34,949 bases of DNA. Origin: Mesorhizobium sp. LSHC420B00. GTDB lineage: Bacteria > Pseudomonadota > Alphaproteobacteria > Rhizobiales > Rhizobiaceae. The notes beneath the pieces are model-generated. The model did no database searches, was not told where the DNA came from, and worked only from the letters and a program-made list of their open reading frames with translations. The position numbers and the translations under genes are program-made. Location of the stretch: positions 9,583 through 44,531 of the forward strand of contig NZ_AYVY01000043.1 of the NCBI RefSeq assembly GCF_000503055.1. Direction: 5' to 3'. Of this stretch, positions 1 through 8,674 are shown piece by piece (within the stretch, counting starts at the first letter, position 1; each line of letters starts with the position of its first letter).

Positions 1-583
1 TTCCCGAAGAATTCAACACGCTGTCGGAGGGCAAGGTCCTTCTCGTCAAACGCTTCGATCGCGGCGCCGATGGCGAGAGGATACACATCGAGGATTTCGC
101 TCAGGTCTTCGGTGTCTATCCCTCGCGCAAATATGAGGGAGCCGCTTACCATGACATAACCTCGGCTCTTGGCGTGGCCGTCTCGCCTACGGCGGCTCTC
201 GAATTCGTCCGCCGCCTGGTGCTGACGGTCATCACCGGCAATGGCGACATGCACCTGAAGAACTGGTCTTTGATTTATCTCGGTAACGGCGACAAGCCGG
301 TGCTTGCACCAATCTACGACGTTTTGTCGACCGTGCCATATATTCCCGCCGACGCCATGGCGTTTTCGCTTGGAGGGGAGAGCTCGTCAAGGCGCTAGCA
401 GCACCGCGATGGAAGGCATTTGCGAACCGCGCAAGGCTTCCGGAGCCGGCAGTCCTGAAGGCAGTGGTCGAGACCGTCGAACTCGTCAATGAGCACTGGT
501 GGCATCTGCCTGAGCGCGACGTTGTCGCGGGGAAAGTGCTCGAGCGGATTGACGCACATGTGAAGGCGATGACGCCGATACTG
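1..583 (+). pseudogene. HipA-like kinase C-terminal part, frameshifted, 5' end outside window
   Basis: Reading from base 3, the translation carries a HipA-type serine/threonine kinase C-terminal domain. It shows a GNGDMHLKNWSL catalytic loop (HipA family GNxDxHxKN) followed by LAPIYDVLST, the usual metal-binding segment. That frame stops at 396-398, but the family-like sequence continues without a gap in another frame from about 380 (ELVKALAAPRWKAF onward) to about 583. A single-base loss in the purine run at 372-382 explains this. HipA kinases are the toxin half of HipBA modules and phosphorylate a cytoplasmic target; no HipB is visible because the gene begins outside the window. With the frameshift the product lacks its last ~65 residues, so I call it inactive. 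A sequencing error is the main alternative. Confidence 0.75.
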
Positions 584-666
584 AACTCCTGCCCGATAAG
601 TGAGCCGAGTCGCCTTGGGTGTGATATGGCGGAATCATCGCCTTTGGCCCCGGATGGATGGCCGTG

Positions 667-849
667 GATCGATGGTATGCCAGCGTGGCGCGCAACATTC
701 CGCGCAGTTTCGATGAGGACACGCGAGACCAAGCACGTCAGCTCACCGGAACAGAAGAGTTCGCAGCATCCCGCAATTAACGCGAGCGGGTCGAGATGCT
801 GTTCGCTCACCTCAACACAACGATGCGGTTCGAACGAATGCGTGACTGA
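667..849 (+). pseudogene. IS1182-type transposase 3' relic
   Basis: Frame 1 reads RNIPRSFDEDTRDQARQLTGTEEF, then after an in-frame TAA at 778-780, RERVEMLFAHLN, then a TGA at 847-849. The RxxVEMLFAHL block is characteristic of the C-terminal end of IS1182-type DDE transposases (usual form KVEMLFAHLKRIL). Only about 60 residues remain, with an internal stop, so this is a dead fragment. It ends about 30 bases before the NifA site of nifH, so the element lies at the edge of the nif control region. Confidence 0.6.
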
Positions 850-879
850 GGATCGCGATCCCACGCTTTGTGTCGCCAT

Positions 880-895
880 TGTCGGGTCCGCTACA
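880..895 (+). promoter_or_regulatory. NifA upstream activator sequence for nifH
   Basis: The 16 bases fit TGT-N4-T-N5-ACA exactly, the known NifA enhancer consensus. The site lies about 90 bases upstream of the -24 element of the nifH promoter, a normal distance for looping activation of sigma-54 polymerase. It is the only perfect match found in this intergenic region. Confidence 0.85.
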
Positions 896-984
896 CGGCT
901 TGTTCCGATGATCCTTTCTTTGGCCTCAAGCTAAATCTCTGAAAAGCATTCACAAATTTTCTTCTCCGGCCCAATCAGCCAAGT

Positions 985-999
985 TGGCACGAGTCTTGA
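985..999 (+). promoter_or_regulatory. Sigma-54 (-24/-12) promoter of nifH
   Basis: TGGCAC (985-990), five bases, then TTGA (996-999). The -24 half is perfect and the spacing correct; the -12 half has A instead of the usual C in TTGC. Transcription should begin near 1010, giving a leader of about 75 bases before nifH. With the NifA site at 880-895 this is a standard nif promoter. Confidence 0.85.
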
Positions 1000-1083
1000 A
1001 ACCCTTAGGTGCGAGGCGGCGAGAGCTGTCGGCCGGTATTCATGTCGCGGGCAGCCGCCAATGGAACAAAGAAGGAAAGCTAC

Positions 1084-1977
1084 ATGTCAGGTCTGCGTCA
1101 GATCGCGTTCTACGGCAAGGGGGGGATCGGCAAATCGACGACATCCCAAAATACGCTCGCCGCCCTTGTCGACCTCGGGCAAAGGATCCTCATCGTCGGC
1201 TGCGACCCCAAAGCCGACTCCACCCGCCTGATCCTGAACGCGAAGGCGCAGGATACGGTCCTGCACCTGGCAGCACAAGAAGGTTCGGTGGAAGATCTCG
1301 AACTCCAGGACGTGCTAAAGGTCGGCTACAAAGGCATCAAGTGCGTGGAATCCGGCGGCCCCGAGCCGGGTGTCGGCTGCGCCGGCCGAGGCGTCATCAC
1401 CTCGATCAACTTCCTCGAGGAGAACGGCGCCTATGACGATGTCGACTATGTCTCCTATGACGTGCTCGGGGACGTGGTGTGCGGCGGCTTCGCGATGCCG
1501 ATCCGCGAGAACAAGGCCCAGGAAATCTACATCGTCATGTCCGGCGAGATGATGGCACTCTATGCCGCCAACAACATCGCCAAGGGCATCCTGAAATACG
1601 CCCATTCGGGCGGCGTGCGGCTCGGCGGCCTGATCTGCAACGAGCGCCAAACCGATCGCGAGCTCGACCTCGCCGAAGCGCTGGCTTCCAGGCTCAATTC
1701 CAAGCTTATCCACTTCGTGCCGCGCGACAACATCGTCCAGCACGCCGAACTCAGGAAGATGTCTGTCATTCAATATGCGCCGGACTCCAAGCAGGCCGGG
1801 GAATACCGGGCGTTGGCCGAGAAGATCCATGCCAATTCGGGCCAGGGCACCATCCCCACCCCTATCACCATGGAGGAGCTCGAGGACATGCTGCTCGACT
1901 TCGGCATCATGAAGACTGACGAGCAGATGCTTGCCGAGCTTCAGGTCAAGGAAGCGGCCAAGGCGGCCGCACAGTAA
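1084..1977 (+). CDS. nifH: Nitrogenase iron protein (dinitrogenase reductase) NifH
   Basis: NifH is the homodimeric Fe protein that passes electrons one at a time to the MoFe protein while hydrolysing MgATP; it is also needed for cofactor maturation. The 297-residue product has the P-loop GKGGIGKST (residues 11-19), the two [4Fe-4S] ligands Cys99 and Cys133, and Arg102 in GCAGRGV, the residue that is ADP-ribosylated in some diazotrophs. The start at 1084 (MSGLRQIAFYGKG) fits the family length and follows an AAGGAAAG ribosome site; the longer open frame from 1009 is not needed. It is the first gene of the nif operon and is driven by the promoter at 985-999. Identity is certain. Confidence 0.98.
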   Translation: MSGLRQIAFYGKGGIGKSTTSQNTLAALVDLGQRILIVGCDPKADSTRLILNAKAQDTVLHLAAQEGSVEDLELQDVLKVGYKGIKCVESGGPEPGVGCAGRGVITSINFLEENGAYDDVDYVSYDVLGDVVCGGFAMPIRENKAQEIYIVMSGEMMALYAANNIAKGILKYAHSGGVRLGGLICNERQTDRELDLAEALASRLNSKLIHFVPRDNIVQHAELRKMSVIQYAPDSKQAGEYRALAEKIHANSGQGTIPTPITMEELEDMLLDFGIMKTDEQMLAELQVKEAAKAAAQ

Positions 1978-1989
1978 CGACCGCTGCCG

Positions 1990-2040
1990 AACGAGGCGCG
2001 GCCTTGACCTGGCGCGCCTTTCAAAGAACGGCGCCTCGTT
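1990..2040 (+). other. Inverted repeat/hairpin in the nifH-nifD junction
   Basis: AACGAGGCGC (1990-1999) and GCGCCTCGTT (2031-2040) are perfect 10-base complements separated by 31 bases, directly after nifH. No T-run follows, so it is more likely an mRNA stability or processing element, or partial attenuator, than a full terminator. This could help raise NifH over NifDK. Confidence 0.65.
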
Positions 2041-2075
2041 GGTGAGGCGTCACCCTGAACCTTGAAAGGGGTCCC

Positions 2076-3578
2076 ATGAGCCTGGAATACGAGAATGACG
2101 GCGCCCTCCATGCGAAGCTGATCGAGGAGGTGCTGTCGCAATATCCTGACAAGGCGGCGAAGCGCCGCAAAAAGCACCTGAGCGTCGCAACGAGCGGCGA
2201 CGAGGCTGGCGAGGAAAGCGAGGTCCTTTCCGAATGCGAGGTCAAATCGAACATCAAGTCCATCCCCGGAGTGATGACGATTCGCGGCTGCGCCTATGCC
2301 GGCTCGAAAGGCGTGGTGTGGGGTCCAGTCAAGGATATGGTCCATATCTCGCACGGCCCGGTCGGCTGCGGGCAATATTCCTGGTCGCAACGCCGCAACT
2401 ACTACGTTGGCACGACGGGCATCGACACGTTCGTGACAATGCAGTTCACCTCCGATTTCCAGGAGAGGGACATTGTTTTCGGCGGCGACAAGAAGCTGGA
2501 ACAGGTCATCGACGAGATCGAGGAACTGTTTCCGCTGAACAAGGGCGTCACCGTGCAATCCGAATGTCCGATTGGCCTGATTGGCGACGACACCGAAGCT
2601 GTGTCCCGCAACAAGGCCAAGGAGCACGAAAAGACGATCGTGCCGGTGCGCTGCGAGGGCTTCCGCGGCGTCTCGCAATCGCTCGGCCACCACATCGCCA
2701 ACGATGCGATCCGCGACTGGGTGTTCGAGAAGAAGGACATCGAGTTCGAGGCCAGCCCGTACGATATCAATGTGATCGGCGACTACAACATCGGCGGCGA
2801 CGCCTGGGCTTCGCGCATCCTGCTCGAGGAGATGGGCCTGCGCGTGGTCGGCAACTGGTCGGGCGACGCTACGCTGGCCGAAATAGAGCGCGCGCCGAAG
2901 GCCAAGCTCAATCTCATCCATTGCTACAGGTCGATGAACTACATCTGCCGGCACATGGAGGAAAAGTATGGCATCGACTGGATGGAGTATAATTTCTTCG
3001 GCCCCTCCCAGACCGAAGCCTCTCTGCGCAAGATAGCCAAGCATTTCGGGCCGGAAATCGAGGCCAAGGCCGAGGCGGTCATCGCCAAATACCGGCCGTT
3101 GGTCGATGCCGTCATCGCTAAATACCGGCCGCGCCTCGAAGGCAGGACGGTGATGCTCTATGTCGGCGGGCTGCGCCCCCGTCACGTCGTCACGGCATAT
3201 GAGGATCTGGGCATGGTGATCGTCGGCACTGGCTATGAATTTGGCCATAACGACGACTATCAGCGTACCGGCCATTACGTGAAGAAGGGCACGCTGATCT
3301 ATGACGACGTGACTGGTTACGAGCTGGAGAAGTTCATCGAGGGGATCCGTCCTGATCTCGTTGGTTCCGGCATCAAAGAAAAGTACCCGGTCCAGAAGAT
3401 GGGCATACCGTTCCGTCAGATGCATTCCTGGGATTATTCCGGCCCGTATCACGGCTACGACGGCTTCGCCATCTTCGCCCGCGACATGGATCTGGCCATC
3501 AACAACCCAGTCTGGAACCTCTACGACGCCCCCTGGAAGAAAAAAGCCGAGCCGTCGGCGGCGATCGCAGCCGAATGA
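2076..3578 (+). CDS. nifD: Nitrogenase MoFe protein alpha subunit NifD
   Basis: NifD forms the alpha2beta2 MoFe protein with NifK and holds the FeMo-cofactor where N2 is reduced. The 500-residue product has the P-cluster ligands Cys72 (RGCAYAG), Cys98 (GPVGCGQYSW) and Cys164 (SECPIGLIGDD). It also has the FeMo-co ligands Cys283 (IHCYRSMNYI) and His450 (MHSWDYSGPYHGYDG). The length is normal for rhizobial NifD. The ATG follows GAAAGGGG. It lies about 100 bases after nifH, beyond a hairpin, in the same operon. All catalytic ligands are intact, so the protein should be functional. Confidence 0.98.
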   Translation: MSLEYENDGALHAKLIEEVLSQYPDKAAKRRKKHLSVATSGDEAGEESEVLSECEVKSNIKSIPGVMTIRGCAYAGSKGVVWGPVKDMVHISHGPVGCGQYSWSQRRNYYVGTTGIDTFVTMQFTSDFQERDIVFGGDKKLEQVIDEIEELFPLNKGVTVQSECPIGLIGDDTEAVSRNKAKEHEKTIVPVRCEGFRGVSQSLGHHIANDAIRDWVFEKKDIEFEASPYDINVIGDYNIGGDAWASRILLEEMGLRVVGNWSGDATLAEIERAPKAKLNLIHCYRSMNYICRHMEEKYGIDWMEYNFFGPSQTEASLRKIAKHFGPEIEAKAEAVIAKYRPLVDAVIAKYRPRLEGRTVMLYVGGLRPRHVVTAYEDLGMVIVGTGYEFGHNDDYQRTGHYVKKGTLIYDDVTGYELEKFIEGIRPDLVGSGIKEKYPVQKMGIPFRQMHSWDYSGPYHGYDGFAIFARDMDLAINNPVWNLYDAPWKKKAEPSAAIAAE

Positions 3579-3584
3579 AAACCT

Positions 3585-3607
3585 GGCCTCCCGGAAGCCG
3601 GGAGGCC
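3585..3607 (+). other. Strong hairpin in the nifD-nifK junction
   Basis: GGCCTCCCGG (3585-3594), a three-base loop AAG, and CCGGGAGGCC (3598-3607) form a perfect 10-pair GC-rich stem starting six bases after the nifD stop codon. No T-run follows, so readthrough to nifK is expected. It may protect the upstream message from 3' decay or cause partial termination. Confidence 0.75.
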
Positions 3608-3706
3608 GTTGAACGCCTGTGGCCCTTTTGTCCGCGGGAGACCTGAAACGTTTCGACGTCCCTGTGCCGCCGTATGGCGGGCCAGATGGAGAAGAGGTAA
3701 CCACCC

Positions 3707-5248
3707 ATGCCGCAGTCGGCTGAAAAAGTTCTCGACCACGCGCCCCTGTTCCGCGAGCCGGAATACAGGCAGATGCTCGCCGAGAAGAGGCTGAATTTCG
3801 AATGTCCTCACCCGGACCAGGTCGTTACCGACCAAGGCGAATTCACCAAGACGTGGGAATACCGCGAAAAGAACCTCGCTCGCGAAGCGCTTGTCGTGAA
3901 CCCCGCCAAAGCCTGCCAGCCGCTCGGCGCGGTGTTCGCGGCCGCCGGTTTCGAGCGAACCATGTCCTTCGTCCACGGCAGCCAGGGCTGCGTGGCCTAC
4001 TACCGCTCGCACCTGTCGCGCCATTTCAAGGAGCCTGCTTCGGCGGTTTCCTCCTCGATGACCGAGGATGCGGCAGTGTTCGGCGGCCTGAAGAACATGG
4101 TCGACGGGCTCGCCAACACGTACCAACTCTACGACCCGAAGATGATCGCCGTCTCGACCACTTGTATGGCGGAGGTCATAGGCGACGACCTGCACAGCTT
4201 CATCGAGAACGCCAAGGACGAAGGCTCCGTCCCGCGCGACTTCGACGTGCCCTTCGCCCACACGCCAGCCTTCGTCGGCAGCCATGTCGATGGCTACGAC
4301 GTTACGGTCAAGGGCATTTTGGAGCACTTCTGGAAAGGCGAGGAGCGAACGGAAGCCGAGGGAACCATCAACATCATTCCGGGTTTCGACGGCTTTTGCG
4401 TGGGCAACAACCGGGAACTCAAGCGCCTGCTCGATCTGCTGGGCGTGTCATATACCTTCATCCAAGACGCCTCTGACCAGTTCGACACGCCGTCGGACGG
4501 CGAATACCGCATGTACGACGGCGGCACGAAGATCGAAGACGTGAGGAAAGCACTCAACGCCGAGGCGACACTTTCGCTACAGCATTACAACACCCGAAAA
4601 ACACTGGAGTATTGCGAGGGGCGAGGGCAGGCGACGGCCTCGTTTCATTATCCGCTCGGAGTCCAGGCGACCGACGACTTCCTGATGGAGGTCTCCGCGA
4701 TTTCCGGCAAGCAAATCCCCGAGACAATCCGCCTGGAGCGCGGCCGACTTGTCGACGCCATGGCGGACAGCCAATCCTGGCTGCACGGTAAGAAATACGC
4801 CGTCTACGGCGATCCGGACTTTGTCTACGCCGTGGCCCGCTTCATCATGGAGACGGGCGGCGAGCCGACCCATTGCCTCGCCACCAACGGCACCTCGGCA
4901 TGGGAAGCGGAGTTGAAGGAACTGCTTGCATCATCGCCCTTCGGCAAGGATGCTCAAGTCTGGGCGGGCAAGGACCTCTGGGCGATGCGCTCGCTGCTCT
5001 TCACCGAGCCGGTGGACCTGCTGATCGGCAACTCCTATGGCAAGTATCTGGAGCGCGACACCGGCACGCCGCTGATCCGGCTGACCTTTCCGATCTTCGA
5101 CCGCCACCATCACCATCGGTTTGCGCTTATGGGCTACCAAGGCGGGTTGCGCGTCCTGACGACGATCCTCGACAAGATCTTCGACAAGCTCGATCGCGAG
5201 ACAAGCGAGACGGGCGTGACGGACTATTCGTATGACCTCACCCGCTAA
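3707..5248 (+). CDS. nifK: Nitrogenase MoFe protein beta subunit NifK
   Basis: NifK is the beta subunit of the MoFe protein and shares the [8Fe-7S] P-cluster with NifD. The 513-residue product has P-cluster cysteines Cys70 (AKACQPLG), Cys95 (GSQGCVAYYR) and Cys153 (STTCMAEVIGDD). A C-terminal segment contains FDRHHHHRFALMGYQGG, typical of NifK. The ATG at 3707 follows an AGAGG ribosome site; the length is normal. The gene is 128 bases after nifD with a hairpin between, and belongs to the same operon. Confidence 0.98.
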   Translation: MPQSAEKVLDHAPLFREPEYRQMLAEKRLNFECPHPDQVVTDQGEFTKTWEYREKNLAREALVVNPAKACQPLGAVFAAAGFERTMSFVHGSQGCVAYYRSHLSRHFKEPASAVSSSMTEDAAVFGGLKNMVDGLANTYQLYDPKMIAVSTTCMAEVIGDDLHSFIENAKDEGSVPRDFDVPFAHTPAFVGSHVDGYDVTVKGILEHFWKGEERTEAEGTINIIPGFDGFCVGNNRELKRLLDLLGVSYTFIQDASDQFDTPSDGEYRMYDGGTKIEDVRKALNAEATLSLQHYNTRKTLEYCEGRGQATASFHYPLGVQATDDFLMEVSAISGKQIPETIRLERGRLVDAMADSQSWLHGKKYAVYGDPDFVYAVARFIMETGGEPTHCLATNGTSAWEAELKELLASSPFGKDAQVWAGKDLWAMRSLLFTEPVDLLIGNSYGKYLERDTGTPLIRLTFPIFDRHHHHRFALMGYQGGLRVLTTILDKIFDKLDRETSETGVTDYSYDLTR

Positions 5249-5256
5249 GAGTGGCG

Positions 5257-5278
5257 GCCGGCTCATCGGTGAGGCCGG
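5257..5278 (+). other. Hairpin in the nifK-nifE junction
   Basis: CCGGCTCA (5258-5265), loop TCGG, and TGAGGCCGG (5270-5278) pair over eight positions with one bulged G. It lies ten bases after the nifK stop and just before the nifE ribosome site, the third hairpin in three successive nif junctions. It may reduce expression of the cofactor-assembly genes relative to nifHDK. Confidence 0.5.
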
Positions 5279-5311
5279 TCGTCTTCCCGAGGGACTTTGG
5301 AGACCGACGCA

Positions 5312-6802
5312 ATGTCCTCGCTCAGAGCCAAAATCCAGGATGTTTTCAACGAGCCCGCCTGCGAGCAGAACCGCGGCAAGGATGCCAAGGCGCGCAAGGA
5401 GGGCTGTTCGAAGCCACTGACCCCCGGGGCGGCGGCCGGCGGCTGTGCCTTTGATGGCGCCAAGATCGTGCTGCAGCCGATCACCGACGTCGCGCACCTG
5501 ATCCATGCGCCCCTCGCCTGCGAGGGCAATTCCTGGGACAACCGCGGTGCGGCTTCGTCCGGGCCAACGCTGTGGCGCACGAGCTTCACGACCGACCTCA
5601 CCGAACTCGATGTTGTGATGGGGCAGGGCGAGCGGAAGCTCTTCAAAGCGATCCGCGAGATCAAGGAAGCTTATGGGCCGCCGGCTATCTTCGTCTATCC
5701 GACCTGCGTGACGGCGCTGATCGGCGACGACATCAAGGCCGTCTGCAGGCGCGCGGCGGAAAAGTTCGGCCTGCCGGTGGTGCCGGTCAATGCGCCGGGC
5801 TTCGTCGGCTCCAAGAATCTTGGCAACAAGCTTGCCGGCGAGGCGTTGCTCGATCATGTCATCGGCACCGTGGAGCCCGACGATGCCGGCCCTTACGACA
5901 TCAATATCCTTGGCGAATTCAACCTCTCGGGCGAATTCTGGCTGGTGAAGCCGCTGCTGGATCGGCTCGGCATCCGGGTGCGCGCCTGCATTCCGGGCGA
6001 CGCGCGTTATTTCGACATTGCCTGCGCGCACCGCGCCCGGGCGGCTATGATGGTGTGCTCGACCGCGCTCATCAATCTCGCCCGCAAGATGGAGCAGCGC
6101 TGGGACATCCGGTTTTTCGAAGGCTCCTTCTACGGCATCACCGACACCTCGGAAGCGCTCCGACAGATCTCTCAGCTGCTCGTGAAGAAGGGTGCCGATC
6201 CGGAGATCCTCGGCCGCACCGAGGCATTGATTGCAGAGGAGGAGGCCATCGCTTGGAAGAAGCTCGCGGCCTACCGGCCGAGGCTCGAAGGCAAGCGCGT
6301 GCTGCTCAACACCGGCGGTGTGAAGTCCTGGTCGGTCGTCCATGCGCTGATGGAGATCGGCATCGAGATCGTCGGCACCTCTGTCAAGAAGTCGACCGTC
6401 GAAGACAAGGAGCGCATCAAGCAGATCCTCAAGGACGACAACCACATATTCGAGCAGATGGCGCCGTGCGAGCTTTACGCAATGCTCTCAGAACACAAGG
6501 CCGATATTATGCTGTCGGGCGGGCGCACGCAGTTCATCGCGCTGAAGGCCAAGACACCCTGGCTCGATATCAACCAGGAGCGCCAACATCCTTACGCCGG
6601 CTATGACGGCATGGTGGAACTCGTACGCCAGATCGACCTCGCCATTCATAACCCGATCTGGCGCCAGGTGCGGGAGCCGGCACCATGGGATTGCCAGCCT
6701 GCGGTGAGGGAGGAACTGCCAAGCACGAAAAGCGAGACCGCGACCTTGCATGTTGTCCAGGAATTCGCCGGCACGACGGCCGGCGATTTCGGGGGGTGTT
6801 GA
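5312..6802 (+). CDS. nifE: Nitrogenase FeMo-cofactor scaffold subunit NifE
   Basis: NifE and NifN form the alpha2beta2 scaffold on which the NifB product is matured to FeMo-co. The protein is homologous to NifD. It shows the NifE-type N-terminus GCSKPLTPGAAAGGCAFDGA with Cys32 and Cys45, then APLACEG (Cys70) and CVTALIGDD. I place the start at ATG 5312 (496 residues): GGAG at 5299-5302 is correctly spaced for it. An in-frame TTG at 5297 would itself overlap this ribosome site and is unlikely. It follows nifK by 63 bases and is nine bases ahead of nifN. Confidence 0.96.
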   Translation: MSSLRAKIQDVFNEPACEQNRGKDAKARKEGCSKPLTPGAAAGGCAFDGAKIVLQPITDVAHLIHAPLACEGNSWDNRGAASSGPTLWRTSFTTDLTELDVVMGQGERKLFKAIREIKEAYGPPAIFVYPTCVTALIGDDIKAVCRRAAEKFGLPVVPVNAPGFVGSKNLGNKLAGEALLDHVIGTVEPDDAGPYDINILGEFNLSGEFWLVKPLLDRLGIRVRACIPGDARYFDIACAHRARAAMMVCSTALINLARKMEQRWDIRFFEGSFYGITDTSEALRQISQLLVKKGADPEILGRTEALIAEEEAIAWKKLAAYRPRLEGKRVLLNTGGVKSWSVVHALMEIGIEIVGTSVKKSTVEDKERIKQILKDDNHIFEQMAPCELYAMLSEHKADIMLSGGRTQFIALKAKTPWLDINQERQHPYAGYDGMVELVRQIDLAIHNPIWRQVREPAPWDCQPAVREELPSTKSETATLHVVQEFAGTTAGDFGGC

Positions 6803-6811
6803 GGAAAGCCG

Positions 6812-8194
6812 ATGGTCCGCATCCTTCCCCAGACCAAAGCGGCGGCGATCAATCCGCTGAAGTCATCGCAGCCGCTGGGTGCCGCCTTGGCCTTTCTTGG
6901 CGTCGACGGCGCGATCCCGTTGTTCCACGGCAGCCAGGGGTGCACCAGCTTTGCGCTCGTGCTGTTCGTGCGGCATTTCAAGGAAGCCATCCCCTTGCAG
7001 ACGACGGCGATGGACGAGGTGGCGACGATCCTCGGCGGGGCAGACCACCTGGAAGAGGCGATCCTCAACCTCAAGGCCCGCACAAAGCCAACGCTGATCG
7101 GGGTCTGCACCACGGCGCTGGTGGAAACCCGGGGCGAAGACTGCGCAGGAGATATCGCCAATATCAGGTTGAAGCGCAGGGAAGAACTCGCGGGTACGGA
7201 GGTGGTGCTAGCCAACACACCGGATTTCGACGGCGCGATCGAAGAGGGCTGGGCCAAGGCTGTCACCGCGATGATCGAAAGGATTACGCGGCCCGGCGAG
7301 CAGGCGCGGCAGTCGAAGAAGATCGTGATCCTGCCTGGCTGGAACCTCACTGTGGCTGATATCGAGCATTTGCGTGAAATGATTGAAAGCTTTGGACTCA
7401 AGCCGGTGATTCTGCCGGACGTCTCCGGCTCGCTCGACGGTACGGTGCCCGACCGCTGGATCACGACCACCTACGGCGGCACCAGCATCGAGGATATCCG
7501 CGAGCTTGGCACGGCCGAGCAATGCATCGTCATCGGTGAGCATATGCGCCGCCCGGCCGAGCTGCTTCAAAGGTTGACCGGCGTGCCTTACGTGCTGTTC
7601 CGGTCGCTGACTGGATTGAAGGACGCCGACCGCTTCGTCTCTCTGCTGTCCGCGGTTTCGGGCGCGGGGGCGCCGGCGGGGGTGCGCCGTCGCCGGGCGC
7701 AGTTGCAGGACGCGTTGCTCGACGGACATTTCCACTTTGGAGGCAAGAAAATTGCGATCGCTGCTGAACCAGACCAACTCTACCAACTCGCGAGCTTCTT
7801 CATCGGCATGGGCTCCGAAATCGCGGCGGCGGTCACCACGACCGACATGTCGAAAATTTTGGAGGAAGTACCGGCGGAGTCGGTTCAAATCGGCGATCTC
7901 GGCGATTTGGAAGCTCTTGGCGCCGGCGCTGATCTTCTCGTCACCCATTCCCACGGCCGCCAGGCGGAGCAGCGCCTTGGCATTCCGCTCATGCGGGTCG
8001 GCTTCCCGATCTTCGACCGGCTCGGCAGCCAGCACAAGCTCACAGTCCTCTACCAGGGGACCCGCGACCTGATCTTCGAGGTCGCCAACATTTTTGAAGC
8101 CAACCGGCACGCGCCGACGCCTGAGGCGCTTGATCCACTCCGTAAACGAGAAATGCCAGATGAGCTCCGTTCGTCGCCTCTCGCTCGTCACTGA
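6812..8194 (+). CDS. nifN: Nitrogenase FeMo-cofactor scaffold subunit NifN
   Basis: NifN is the NifK-like partner of NifE in the FeMo-co assembly scaffold. The 460-residue product shows the NifN N-terminal pattern NPLKSSQPLGAALAFLG and PLFHGSQGCTSFALVLFVRHFKE, parallel to NifK but with fewer cysteine ligands, as normal for NifN. A C-terminal SHGRQAEQRLGIPLMRVGFPIFDRLG block is also typical. A GAGGAAAG ribosome site overlaps the end of nifE, and the 3' end overlaps nifX by 35 bases, so translation of the three is probably coupled. Confidence 0.96.
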   Translation: MVRILPQTKAAAINPLKSSQPLGAALAFLGVDGAIPLFHGSQGCTSFALVLFVRHFKEAIPLQTTAMDEVATILGGADHLEEAILNLKARTKPTLIGVCTTALVETRGEDCAGDIANIRLKRREELAGTEVVLANTPDFDGAIEEGWAKAVTAMIERITRPGEQARQSKKIVILPGWNLTVADIEHLREMIESFGLKPVILPDVSGSLDGTVPDRWITTTYGGTSIEDIRELGTAEQCIVIGEHMRRPAELLQRLTGVPYVLFRSLTGLKDADRFVSLLSAVSGAGAPAGVRRRRAQLQDALLDGHFHFGGKKIAIAAEPDQLYQLASFFIGMGSEIAAAVTTTDMSKILEEVPAESVQIGDLGDLEALGAGADLLVTHSHGRQAEQRLGIPLMRVGFPIFDRLGSQHKLTVLYQGTRDLIFEVANIFEANRHAPTPEALDPLRKREMPDELRSSPLARH

Positions 8195-8657
8195 CGAGGT
8201 TCACGCACCGACGCCGGAACGCCAAGCCGGCGCATTGCGCGTGGCGATCGCCACGCAGGACATGAAGAACCTCAACGCCCATTTCGGTTCGGCCAGGCGC
8301 TTTGCTGTCTACGACGTGGGACGCGAGGAGTGGAATCTCGTTGAAGCCGTAGCCTTCGATGACGTTTCCGACGAGAGCGGGGAGCACCGAACTGAGGGCG
8401 ATGACCGCATCACCCCGAAGGTGGAGGCGCTGAAGGGGTGTCATCTGCTGTTTTGTCTGGCCATCGGCGGACCTTCGGCGGCCAAGGTTGTTTCGGCAAA
8501 AATTTATCCGATAAAAGTGCCGCACCCCCAAACCATCCAAGAGGTGCTGTTGCGCACGCAGATGATGCTCAGGAAGGCTCCTCCGCCTTGGCTGCGCAAA
8601 ATGCTGGCGAAGGCAGGTGCTCCTCCAAAGAAACCGTCGTTCGAGGACGAGGGCTGA
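8160..8657 (+). CDS. nifX: Nitrogenase cofactor carrier NifX
   Basis: NifX is a small protein that binds FeMo-co precursors and shuttles them between NifB and NifEN. The 165-residue product has the dinitrogenase iron-molybdenum cofactor-binding fold, with LRVAIATQDMKNLNAHFGSARRFAVYDV near residues 25-52. It also has a KGCHLLFCLAIGGPSAAKV segment. The first ATG in the open frame is 8160, inside the end of nifN; the frame opens further upstream but has no better start. A nearly identical copy of its last codons occurs at 13774-13809. Confidence 0.95.
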   Translation: MSSVRRLSLVTDEVHAPTPERQAGALRVAIATQDMKNLNAHFGSARRFAVYDVGREEWNLVEAVAFDDVSDESGEHRTEGDDRITPKVEALKGCHLLFCLAIGGPSAAKVVSAKIYPIKVPHPQTIQEVLLRTQMMLRKAPPPWLRKMLAKAGAPPKKPSFEDEG

Positions 8658-8674
8658 AATGAGGAGAAGACGAA

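Noticed and set aside
464..934. A 156-codon frame as a real gene
   Set aside because: Its first part is the HipA C-terminus in the shifted frame and its remainder overlaps an IS1182 relic in another frame; it is a composite open frame.
3070..3135. Internal repeat AVIAKYRP...AVIAKYRP in NifD suggesting a recent tandem duplication
   Set aside because: NifD proteins of other diazotrophs have a similar doubled segment at this place (for example VIAKYKP...VVAKYRP in Azotobacter), so it is a family feature.
1941..3704. A 587-codon minus-strand frame opposite nifD
   Set aside because: It is a shadow of the GC-rich nifD gene on the other strand and shows no family similarity. The same applies to the long minus-strand frames opposite nifE, nifN and the recombinase.
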